Source of the DNA: an uncultured Eubacteriales bacterium
Lineage (GTDB): Bacteria; Bacillota; Clostridia; Oscillospirales; Acutalibacteraceae
Assembly (NCBI GenBank): GCA_934456435.1
Contig: CAKSHH010000002.1
Coordinates: forward strand, 124,001-188,000
Direction: 5' to 3'
DNA: 64,000 nt
The notes below the pieces were generated by a model. The model did not search any database. It saw only the letters and a list, made by a program, of their open reading frames with translations, and had not been told where the DNA came from. This document shows, piece by piece, positions 24,859 through 32,698 of the stretch. The position numbers and the translations under genes are program-made. Each line of letters opens with the position of its first letter. Positions within the stretch are counted from its first letter, which is position 1.

Positions 24859-26023
24859 TCTGTGTGCTGACATCGGCTGGAAAAGCATAAATCACGAGGG
24901 TGAACAGCTTTGCGGCGACCATATTGATATCGTTGAGCAGAACGAAAATTCGACCGTTATCGTGCTTGCCGACGGACTCGGAAGCGGTGTAAAGGCGAGT
25001 ATTCTCTCCACGCTCACGTCCAAGATTATCTCCACGATGATGGCGGAGGGACTTTCACTTGAGGAATGTGTTTCGACCATTGCCGCAACACTCCCGATTT
25101 GTTCGGTCAGGGGCGTTGCGTATTCAACGTTCACGATAATTCACCTTATCAACAACGAGACCGCCGAGCTGATCCAGTACGACAACCCCCATGTAATTTT
25201 ACTTCGTGACAGCAAAAATTACGATTACCCGAAAAACGAATTGAATATAAACGGCAAGCAGATATACAAATCCGTTATCAGCTTGCAGGAAAACGATATT
25301 TTCATCGCAATGAGCGACGGCTGTCCGCACGCCGGAATCGGGCTTGCGTACAACTTCGGCTGGAAGCGCGAGGATATAATCGACTTTATGGAAACTGTTT
25401 CCGACCTCGGTTATACGGCGAAAACGCTTTCGACGATGCTCATTGACGAATGTGATAAGCAGTACGGTCACCACCCCGGTGACGATGCGACGGCTTGCGT
25501 TGTGCGTATCAGAAAAAGGGAGCCGATGAATCTGCTGTTCGGTCCGCCGCGCAACAGGGACGACTGTGACCGAATGATGTCGCTCTTCTTCTCCAAGGAG
25601 GGCAAGCACATTGTCTGCGGCGGAACGACGTCATCAATCGCTGCAAAATATCTCGGCAAGCCGCTCAGGGCTACGCTCAATTTTGAGCAGAGCGATGTGC
25701 CTCCGATTGCCGAAATCGAGGGAGTTGACCTCGTAACCGAGGGCGTTATCACGATAAACAAGGTTATCGAATACGCCAAGGACGCCCTTGACAAAAATGA
25801 GCTTTATGACCAATGGAGCATCAAGCAGGACGGCGCGTCGAAAATCTGCCGTCTGCTGTTTGAGGAGGCGACCGACATAAACTTCTATGTCGGAAGAGCG
25901 GTCAATCCTGCTCATCAGAACCCCGATTTGCCGATCAATTTCAACATTAAAATGAATTTGGTCGAGGAGCTTTGCAACTGCCTGAAGCAGATGGGCAAAA
26001 GGATTAAAGTAAGTTATTTCTAA
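24851..26023 (+). CDS. SpoIIE/PP2C-type serine phosphatase
   Basis: 390 aa. PP2C-like metal-binding motifs are present: CGDH near residue 22, LADGLGSG near 40, MSDGCPHAG near 150 and GDDATACVVRI near 208. These place it in the SpoIIE family, which dephosphorylates Ser/Thr in partner proteins. The last 170 residues form a separate domain with no evident match. The gene overlaps the sensory hydrogenase gene, so the two products are made in fixed ratio. Linked sensory hydrogenase and PP2C genes are known in other clostridia (the hfs cluster of Thermoanaerobacterium is one example). Confidence 0.87.
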   Translation: MNNLCADIGWKSINHEGEQLCGDHIDIVEQNENSTVIVLADGLGSGVKASILSTLTSKIISTMMAEGLSLEECVSTIAATLPICSVRGVAYSTFTIIHLINNETAELIQYDNPHVILLRDSKNYDYPKNELNINGKQIYKSVISLQENDIFIAMSDGCPHAGIGLAYNFGWKREDIIDFMETVSDLGYTAKTLSTMLIDECDKQYGHHPGDDATACVVRIRKREPMNLLFGPPRNRDDCDRMMSLFFSKEGKHIVCGGTTSSIAAKYLGKPLRATLNFEQSDVPPIAEIEGVDLVTEGVITINKVIEYAKDALDKNELYDQWSIKQDGASKICRLLFEEATDINFYVGRAVNPAHQNPDLPINFNIKMNLVEELCNCLKQMGKRIKVSYF

Positions 26024-26035
26024 AGGAGGAAAAGG

Positions 26036-27460
26036 ATGTATAAGTTTGACACGAAGGTTCAGTATTTGAAATACAAAGTCCTCCGAGAAGTAGCACGTCT
26101 TGCGTGGAACGACACTCTTTTGGACAATCTGCTGGATATTCCGAAAACAATAGTTCCGGGCAACACGCCGACAATGCGCTGCTGCGTTTACAAGGAGCGC
26201 GCAATTCTCGGCGAGCGCGTTAAGATAGCTATGGGCGGAGACAAGACGAACCCGAATGTAATCGAGGTTATCGAAACCGCCTGTGACGAGTGCCCGATGG
26301 GTGGTTATGAGGTTACAAATGCGTGCCGCGGATGCTTGGCTCACCGCTGCATGGACGCCTGCCGCTTCGGCGCGATAACCTTTGACCAGAACCACGTTGC
26401 ACACATTGACAAGACAAAGTGTAAGGAGTGCGGCGCGTGCTCGCGTGTGTGCCCCTATACTGCGATAATCAGCCGTAAGCGTCCGTGTGAGAACGCCTGC
26501 AAGATCAAGGCGATCACGATGAACGAGAACAAGGCGGCTGCCATAAACAATGACAAGTGTATTGCATGCGGCGCCTGCGTTTATCAGTGCCCGTTCGGCG
26601 CGATTACGGACAAATCGTATATTCTTGATGTTATTGACATCATCAAAAAGAGCAAGGGCAACAAGAAGTACAAGGTTTATGCCGTTGTTGCACCGTCGAT
26701 ATCGAGCCAGTTCAAGTATGCAAAGCTCGGTCAGGTGATAACGGGTCTCAAGGAGCTCGGTTTCCACACCGTTATTGAAGCGGCTCTCGGAGCGGATATG
26801 GTTGCATATTCCGAATCAAAGGAGCTCGCCGAAAAGGGCTTCCTGACAAGCTCATGCTGTCCGGCATTTGTCAGCTATATTGAAAAATCGTTCCCGCAGC
26901 TTCTTCCGCTTGTGTCCCACAATCTTTCTCCGATGGCGGCGGTCTCAAAATATATCAAGGATCGCGACAAGGACTGCAAGGTTGTGTTTATCGGACCGTG
27001 TACGGCGAAAAAGGCGGAGGTTCAGCGCGAGTCGGTTCAGCCGTATGTTGATGTCGCAATGACATTTGAGGAGCTTCAGGCTCTTTTCGACAGCAAGGAT
27101 ATTGACATTATGAACCTGACGGAGGGAATCCTTGACAACGCTTCCTATTTCGGACGTATATTCGCGCGCAGCGGCGGACTTTCCGATGCTGTTGCACAGG
27201 CTCTCAAGGAGCAGGAAATCACTGACTTTGAGCTGAAGCCCTGCGCCTGTGACGGAATTGAGGCATGCAAGACGGCTCTGCTCAAGAAGAGCAAGGACAG
27301 GCTGGATGCAAACTTCATCGAGGGTATGGCGTGTATCGGCGGATGTATCGGCGGCGCAGGTTGTCTGACCCACGGCGAGCGGAACAAGGCCGATGTCGAT
27401 AAATACGGCCGCGAGGCTTATGAGAAAACAATAACAGACGCAATTTCAATGCTGAAATAA
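26036..27460 (+). CDS. Group B-type monomeric [FeFe] hydrogenase (HfsD-like)
   Basis: 474 aa. The N-terminal third carries ferredoxin motifs: C97/100/105/109, C129/132/135/139, C151/155 and C175/178/181/185. The H-cluster domain has TSSCCPAF (C274, C275), GPCTAKK (C322) and EGMACIGGCIGG (C433, C437). These loops match catalytically competent enzymes, including the proton-relay Cys of TSCCP. It probably oxidises reduced ferredoxin to make H2 in the cytoplasm. It is the last gene of the rex operon and is followed by a strong terminator. The maturation genes hydEFG are not in the window. Confidence 0.9.
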   Translation: MYKFDTKVQYLKYKVLREVARLAWNDTLLDNLLDIPKTIVPGNTPTMRCCVYKERAILGERVKIAMGGDKTNPNVIEVIETACDECPMGGYEVTNACRGCLAHRCMDACRFGAITFDQNHVAHIDKTKCKECGACSRVCPYTAIISRKRPCENACKIKAITMNENKAAAINNDKCIACGACVYQCPFGAITDKSYILDVIDIIKKSKGNKKYKVYAVVAPSISSQFKYAKLGQVITGLKELGFHTVIEAALGADMVAYSESKELAEKGFLTSSCCPAFVSYIEKSFPQLLPLVSHNLSPMAAVSKYIKDRDKDCKVVFIGPCTAKKAEVQRESVQPYVDVAMTFEELQALFDSKDIDIMNLTEGILDNASYFGRIFARSGGLSDAVAQALKEQEITDFELKPCACDGIEACKTALLKKSKDRLDANFIEGMACIGGCIGGAGCLTHGERNKADVDKYGREAYEKTITDAISMLK

Positions 27461-27475
27461 ACGAGTACAAAGAAT

Positions 27476-27522
27476 AAAGCTATAATTCAAATCGAGTTAC
27501 CGATTTTGAATTATAGCTTTTT
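27476..27522 (+). terminator. Terminator of the rex-adhE-hydrogenase operon
   Basis: A long stem AAAGCTATAATTCAAATCG / CGATTTTGAATTATAGCTTT followed by T residues. The outer stem AAAGCTATAATTCA is the same as that of the terminator at 38699-38754. Confidence 0.9.
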
Positions 27523-27795
27523 GTGTTTCTTCAAGAAAACCGATGAATATAATAAGATTTTATTTATGGTATTTTTAATTGATTCTTACCGATGTGTTAG
27601 AACAGATGGTTGAAAATGTTAAAAAGCATAACGGCGCGATGTGGGCATCGTGCCCTACGGAAGGTTTTTTGCACCTCGTCGTAGGGTGTGATGCCCACAT
27701 CACACCGAGATTTTTTACAAAAGTTTTGTGTTAATTAAATTGCCGTTTAGGGAAGCGAAGAGTTGGACTGCAATATAACGGGAAAGTGCGGAGAA
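27523..27795. other. Intergenic region with repeat copy 4
   Basis: Between the hydrogenase terminator and the convergent GH29-like gene. It contains the 80-bp repeat copy 4 (27631-27706) flanked by AT-rich sequence. I see no ORF, RNA or clear terminator for the minus-strand gene. Confidence 0.6.
27631..27706. repeat. 80-bp palindromic dispersed repeat, copy 4
   Basis: Arms GGCGCGATGTGGGCATCGTG and GTAGGGTGTGATGCCCACAT with a different, shorter centre. It is the most diverged of the four copies, and several arm changes keep the pairing. Confidence 0.85.
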
Positions 27796-29142
27796 TCAAT
27801 AAACCTCAAAGGTTTTGATGGTTGCAAAGTCACGCGTTTTTTCAATAACTAGCTTGAGCCGTCTTGCGTCCATTGTCGGTAGCAGGCATATCTTTTTTCT
27901 GCCTATCGTTGTGCCGCTGTATATTTTTCTCCACTTTTTGTCGAAGAAATAATAGAGCTTGAATTTTTCAATCTGCTGTCCCGTCTCGATATTCTCGGCG
28001 AGAACGACCTTGTTGATGCTTTTCACTTCTCCCATATCGAGAGTTATGACGCTCTTTTTTGCTTTATCCGCGCTCCTGAAATATGATTTGCCGGAGTTTA
28101 TGAATCGGGACGAGTGGAGATCGTCGTGGTGTCCCTCGTCCTCAAAGACAGCGTCCTCGGCAAGGTTTTCACCGAACTCAATTCCGAGCTGAACTCCGAG
28201 GGTTACAAGGTGCTCAACGTCAACCTTGTCGATTTTTCCCGTGTGGGACGGGGAGATGTTCAGAATCAGAGAGCCGTTGTTGCCGACCGATTTGAAATAA
28301 ACCTCAAGCGCTTTTGAAAGCACCTTGACATCAAAGTTTTCAGTCTCGTGGAAGAACCAGCCCGGTCTTAATGAAATGTCGGTTATTGACGGATACCACA
28401 CAAGCTCATCTGCTCGTTTGATTTTTCTTCTGCTTCCGAGATCGGGTTCAACCAGCTTCTGTGACGGCGCGTTGTTTATCAGCGATTTCGGTACAACGCT
28501 CCATTCGCTTGTACGGCTGACGCCGACGTGGTTGCCGCACCAGCGGATATCGGGTCCGCAGTTGCAGATCATCGCGTTCGGCTGATATTTGCGGATCGTG
28601 TCGTAGTATCTTTGCCAGTCGTAGTTCTGCTGTCCGCTGTTGTCGCGCTCAAACCAAACGCAGAATATGTCGCCGTAGCCGGTGCAGAGCTCTGTGAGCT
28701 GATTGACAAAAAAATCATTGTACTTTTCCGTGCCGAAAGTCGGTTCGTGCATATCGTAGGGCGAAAGATAAATTCCGAATTTTATATCCTGCTCACTGCA
28801 CTCGTCGGCAAGCTCCTTGACAAGGTCGCCTTCTCCGTCCTTCCACGGCGAATTTTTGACTGAGTGCTCCGTGTATTTACTCGGCCAAAGGCAGAATCCG
28901 TCGGAATACTTGCAGGTGAGGACGATTCCTCTCATCTTAGCCGCCTTGACCGTGCTGACCCATTGCTTTGCCGAAAAATCGGCAGGCTTGAAATACTTTT
29001 CCGGTTCGCGGCCTGTACCCCATTCTGTATTACAAAATGTATTCATTCCGTAGTGGATGAACGCAATAAATTCAGTATTCATAAAGTCGAGCTGCGCCTT
29101 TGATGGCACAACCGCATTGGCTTTTTCAATATAGTTTGACAT
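27796..29142 (-). CDS. GH29 alpha-L-fucosidase-like protein with altered active site
   Basis: 448 aa from the ATG at 29142; a GTG six bases earlier is possible. The fold is recognisable by FIHYGMNTF, DGFCLWPSKYTEHSVKNSPW, FGIYLSPYD and the C-terminal domain after about residue 335. Family members cleave alpha-L-fucose from glycans. Two usual active-site elements differ. The His-His pair before DGFCLWPS is Tyr-Ser (residues 79-80), and the nucleophile position in the WFDG motif reads WFER (Glu165). It has no signal peptide. It is divergent from the lipase-like operon at 29304. It could have altered specificity or be non-catalytic. Confidence 0.8.
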   Translation of the reverse strand: MSNYIEKANAVVPSKAQLDFMNTEFIAFIHYGMNTFCNTEWGTGREPEKYFKPADFSAKQWVSTVKAAKMRGIVLTCKYSDGFCLWPSKYTEHSVKNSPWKDGEGDLVKELADECSEQDIKFGIYLSPYDMHEPTFGTEKYNDFFVNQLTELCTGYGDIFCVWFERDNSGQQNYDWQRYYDTIRKYQPNAMICNCGPDIRWCGNHVGVSRTSEWSVVPKSLINNAPSQKLVEPDLGSRRKIKRADELVWYPSITDISLRPGWFFHETENFDVKVLSKALEVYFKSVGNNGSLILNISPSHTGKIDKVDVEHLVTLGVQLGIEFGENLAEDAVFEDEGHHDDLHSSRFINSGKSYFRSADKAKKSVITLDMGEVKSINKVVLAENIETGQQIEKFKLYYFFDKKWRKIYSGTTIGRKKICLLPTMDARRLKLVIEKTRDFATIKTFEVY

Positions 29143-29173
29143 ACGCACCGATCCGATCAGTTAGTTTTTCATC

Positions 29174-29202
29174 ATTGTATCATTTTTTGTCGTCAAATGC
29201 AA
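29174..29202 (-). promoter_or_regulatory. Promoter of the GH29-like gene
   Basis: On the minus strand TTGCAT-N17-TACAAT, about 30 bp before the start codon. Confidence 0.55.
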
Positions 29203-29242
29203 ACATTGTTTCGCGAAAACAGAAGATTATTATATTTTTTAA

Positions 29243-29271
29243 TTGACTGTTTTGCTATAAATTAGTATAAT
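29243..29271 (+). promoter_or_regulatory. Promoter of the 29.3-35.5 kb operon
   Basis: TTGACT-N17-TATAAT, 33 bp before the ATG at 29304. All five downstream gaps are 14 bp or less, so this is probably the only promoter of the operon. Confidence 0.85.
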
Positions 29272-29303
29272 ATTTTTATATGCTATTCAGGAGGTATGTT
29301 AAT

Positions 29304-30404
29304 ATGAAAAAGACTATCAAAATACTTATTTCGATTGTGCTCGTCGCTGTGCTCATGCTCGGCGTCGGTACGGTCGCTTTTGCCGAGGACGAGACTGCAA
29401 CAGACAAGCTCTCGATAATTTCCTCAAACGTTGCAGGACTTCCGATCCCGTCAAAGTTTGACAAGGACGGCAAGGTTGTTCCGAAAACACAGAAAATTAT
29501 GGGCTCAATGCTCAACGAAAGCGGCATTGATATAATCTGCGTTCAGGAGGATTTCCAGTACCATGCAATCCTTGCAAAGCAGATGACCAACTATCCTTAC
29601 ACCACCTACACAAGCGGCGGAGTGCCGGTCGGCGACGGACTGAATATTTTTTCAAAGTATCCGATCTACAATGTTGAGCGTGTTGAGTGGGAGGTATTCA
29701 ACGGAATCCTCGACGCGGCGAACGACGGACTTACTCCGAAAGGCTTTTTGAAGTGCACGGTAGACTTCAACGGCGTGCTGATTGACGTTTATGACACACA
29801 CCTTGACGCTAACGGTTCACCGGCTGATTGCGCGGCGAAAAAGGCTCAGCTTGAGCAGCTTTCAAAGTATATTACGGAAAATTCGGCAGACAGAGCCGTT
29901 GTTATAACGGGCGATATGAACATTGCCACAAACTGCGACGGCAACACAGGCTTCTATGAGATTATGATTGAAGCAAACGGCTTCAAGGATGCATGGTCGG
30001 AGTTCTGCAACGACGGTGTTTACTTCAAGGCTCCGATTTCGTGGGAGCTCAGACAGCAGTATAACGAGAAATTCGGCGGCGACTATTGGGGACGCTGGGA
30101 TTCCGTTGAGCGAGTTGTTTACCGCAGCGGTAATGGCGTTGAGCTCACTCCCGTTGATTTCAGATATGAAGATTACAACAACCGCGACGGACACGGCGTT
30201 GTTACAGATCACAATGTTATGATCTGTGAGCTTTCCGTTGATTCTTCCGATTATACGGCTCCGTCAATCGACCTTAATACCGAGACAAAGCCGTCGTTCA
30301 TCGAAAGATTTACAAGAACGGTGAAGATGGTTTCAAGGTGCCTCGGCAGAATACTTACCGATCTTATCGCTAAAATAAAATCCGGAGAAATAACAATAAA
30401 GTAA
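29304..30404 (+). CDS. Secreted sphingomyelinase-like phosphodiesterase (EEP fold), copy 1
   Basis: 366 aa from the ATG at 29304 (AGGAGGT upstream). It has a cleavable signal peptide (about 1-28, ending AFA). The endonuclease/exonuclease/phosphatase catalytic set is complete: N42 (SNVAG), E82 (VQEDF), H166 (YDTHLDA), D204 and N206 (TGDMN), D302 and H303 (TDHN). The local patterns GLNIFSKYPI, LTPKGFL and the His-Leu-x-Ala after it resemble bacterial sphingomyelinase C more than DNases. The C-terminal 40 residues form a conserved basic/hydrophobic helix that could contact membrane. The substrate is inferred. It is the first gene of the operon. Confidence 0.8.
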   Translation: MKKTIKILISIVLVAVLMLGVGTVAFAEDETATDKLSIISSNVAGLPIPSKFDKDGKVVPKTQKIMGSMLNESGIDIICVQEDFQYHAILAKQMTNYPYTTYTSGGVPVGDGLNIFSKYPIYNVERVEWEVFNGILDAANDGLTPKGFLKCTVDFNGVLIDVYDTHLDANGSPADCAAKKAQLEQLSKYITENSADRAVVITGDMNIATNCDGNTGFYEIMIEANGFKDAWSEFCNDGVYFKAPISWELRQQYNEKFGGDYWGRWDSVERVVYRSGNGVELTPVDFRYEDYNNRDGHGVVTDHNVMICELSVDSSDYTAPSIDLNTETKPSFIERFTRTVKMVSRCLGRILTDLIAKIKSGEITIK

Positions 30405-30414
30405 GGTGTTTAAA

Positions 30415-31521
30415 ATGAAAAAAATATTTAAAGCAGCTCTTTCAATCATTCTTGCATTAATAATGCTTTTGACTGTCGGAACAGTCACTTTTGCCGAGGA
30501 TGAAGCTTCACAGGAAAGCAGTCTTTCGGTCATTTCCGCAAACGTTGCAGGACTTCCGATTCCGTCAAAATTTGACAAGGACGGCAAGGTTGTTCCGCAC
30601 ACTCAAAAGGTTATGGGTCAGCTCCTTAATAAAAGCGGAGTTGACATTATCTGTGTTCAGGAGGATTTTCAGTATCATGCAATCCTCGCAAAGCAGATGA
30701 CAAACTATCCTTACACAACCTACACAAGCGGCGGAGTGCCGGTCGGCGACGGAATGAATATTTTTTCCAAGTACCCGATTTACAATGTTGAGCGTGTCGC
30801 ATGGGAGGTATTCAACGGAATCCTCGACGCGGCGAACGACGGACTTACTCCGAAGGGCTTTTTGAAGTGCACGGTCGATTTCAACGGCATACTCGTTGAT
30901 GTTTATGATGTTCACAATGATGCGAACGGTTCCGAGGCAGATGTCAAGGCTAAGCACGCCCAGAATGAGCAGCTTTCGGCTTACATAGATAAAAATTCCG
31001 CCGACAGACCTGTTATCATAACGGGCGATATGAATGTTTACACTCATTCGGAAAGCGGAGTCGGTATTTATGAGATATACATTTCGCGTGAGGGCTTTGA
31101 TGATGGTTGGACAATGTTCTGCCACGACGGAATCTATTTTGAGCACGATGTAACATGGCAGGAGCGTCAGGCTCTTGAGGAGCGTTACGGCGGCAGTCCG
31201 TGGGGACGCTGGGATTCGGCTGAGAGACTTCTCTACCGCGGCAATTCAAGCATTTCGTTTGAGGTTACAGACTTCAGATATGACGATTACAATGCTCTTG
31301 CAGGTGAGCCTGTCTCCGACCACAATATGATGGTTTGCGAGCTTAAGGTTACTGCAACGGGCTATGAACGCCCTGAAATCGCATTGAACACAGAGACAAA
31401 GAAATCGTTTGCTGAGAGACTTACTCACGGAACCGCAATGGTTGTAAGATGTCTCAAGCTTATTTTTACAGACCTTATCGCGAAGATTAAATCGGGCGAA
31501 ATCAAGCTCCCGATTAAATAA
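30415..31521 (+). CDS. Secreted sphingomyelinase-like phosphodiesterase (EEP fold), copy 2
   Basis: 368 aa from the ATG at 30415, with AAGGTG upstream; a GTG at 30406 is part of that site. It has a signal peptide and is a tandem paralogue of the preceding gene, very similar throughout (for example both contain QEDFQYHAILAKQMTNYPYT). The catalytic Asn43, Glu83, His, Asp-x-Asn and final Asp-His are kept. The residue after the central His changes from Leu to Asn (VHND instead of THLD), which hints at a different specificity. The C-terminal helix DLIAKIKSGEI is also shared. It is ten bases after copy 1. Confidence 0.8.
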   Translation: MKKIFKAALSIILALIMLLTVGTVTFAEDEASQESSLSVISANVAGLPIPSKFDKDGKVVPHTQKVMGQLLNKSGVDIICVQEDFQYHAILAKQMTNYPYTTYTSGGVPVGDGMNIFSKYPIYNVERVAWEVFNGILDAANDGLTPKGFLKCTVDFNGILVDVYDVHNDANGSEADVKAKHAQNEQLSAYIDKNSADRPVIITGDMNVYTHSESGVGIYEIYISREGFDDGWTMFCHDGIYFEHDVTWQERQALEERYGGSPWGRWDSAERLLYRGNSSISFEVTDFRYDDYNALAGEPVSDHNMMVCELKVTATGYERPEIALNTETKKSFAERLTHGTAMVVRCLKLIFTDLIAKIKSGEIKLPIK

Positions 31522-31535
31522 AGGAGAGGCTCAGT

Positions 31536-32687
31536 ATGAGACCGATAACGACATTTATCAGACACAATTCAATCAAGGCTCTTCTTGCCGCCGAGCAGGG
31601 AGCAAGGGCTGTTTCCAAAGGCAGGCTTTGCAAGAATATCTTTTCCGTCGAACCGAAATTCGTCGGCACGGACGTGAGAATAATTAAAGAAACCGAGGAC
31701 TCGACCTTTATTGCAAAGTGCGATACAAGTGGAAATATCGTCAACAAGCCGTTCAAGATTCTTGTAACGACGGATCTGCACCTTTGGGACGATATGGAGC
31801 TTATAAACAAATCTCTTGAAATGCTGGCAAGGCACATTGAAGCCGAAAAGCCCGACCTTATACTCTTCACGGGCGACGTTGTGCTGACGGATCATCAGCA
31901 GGTTGACTGTATCCAGTTCGGCAGATTTATGGAGAAATTCGGAATTTATTGGGCTTATGTGTTCGGAAATCATGAGGCGAGAGAGGAAAAGGAATACCAC
32001 AAGTATTTGATGCTGAAAAATCTTATCAGTTTCCCGCATTGCCTTTCAAAGTTCGGTGATCCGTCACTTTTCGGCTACGGCAACTTCTTTATCAACATCC
32101 TTTCGTCAAAGACGTCGATTCAGCAGAGCATAGTAATGCTTGACACAGGCAGGAATACAAGCCCGAAGCACAACATTGAGAACGGCGCGCCCGCCGAGCT
32201 CAAGTGCTATGACTTCCTGAAGAAGGATCAGATTGACTGGTACAAGAGGAATATACAAGCTCTTGAAAGCGAGTACGGCAAGTTCAAGTCGATAATGGCG
32301 ATGCATATTGCCCTTTGTGAATACGAAAAGGTTATGAAGCTTGATGAGAACGGAAACTATGTCCCGACGGGTGAGGCGGAGATCCTTTACGGCGGAATGT
32401 ATGAATCCATCGGCTGCTCTGAATTTAACAGCGGAATGTTTGACGCGATAAAGGAGCTGAGCAGCACGCAGGCGGTTATCGTGGGTCACGATCACATCAA
32501 TGATTTCTGCGCGAAATATGACGGAGTTTACCTCGTCTACGCTCAATATGACGGCTACAACACATACACGATGGGCTCCAATTTCGGCTGGGACGAAAAG
32601 GACTGGATGCAGGGCGTTACTATGGTTGACCTTACGCCTGACGGAGAGATTTCATTCAGACAGAGATTTAACAGAGACTATTTATAA
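31536..32687 (+). CDS. Calcineurin-like metallophosphoesterase
   Basis: 383 aa. Two-metal phosphoesterase motifs appear in order: TDLHLWD (about 83), FTGDVV (about 111), GNHEA (about 146), MAMHIAL (about 251) and VGHDHINDF (about 322). There is no signal peptide, so it should act in the cytoplasm, unlike the two secreted enzymes before it. It might act on a phosphorylated product taken up after extracellular cleavage, but nothing in the sequence fixes the substrate. It is 14 bp after copy 2 and 11 bp before the next gene. Confidence 0.85.
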   Translation: MRPITTFIRHNSIKALLAAEQGARAVSKGRLCKNIFSVEPKFVGTDVRIIKETEDSTFIAKCDTSGNIVNKPFKILVTTDLHLWDDMELINKSLEMLARHIEAEKPDLILFTGDVVLTDHQQVDCIQFGRFMEKFGIYWAYVFGNHEAREEKEYHKYLMLKNLISFPHCLSKFGDPSLFGYGNFFINILSSKTSIQQSIVMLDTGRNTSPKHNIENGAPAELKCYDFLKKDQIDWYKRNIQALESEYGKFKSIMAMHIALCEYEKVMKLDENGNYVPTGEAEILYGGMYESIGCSEFNSGMFDAIKELSSTQAVIVGHDHINDFCAKYDGVYLVYAQYDGYNTYTMGSNFGWDEKDWMQGVTMVDLTPDGEISFRQRFNRDYL

Positions 32688-32698
32688 AGGAGACTTCT

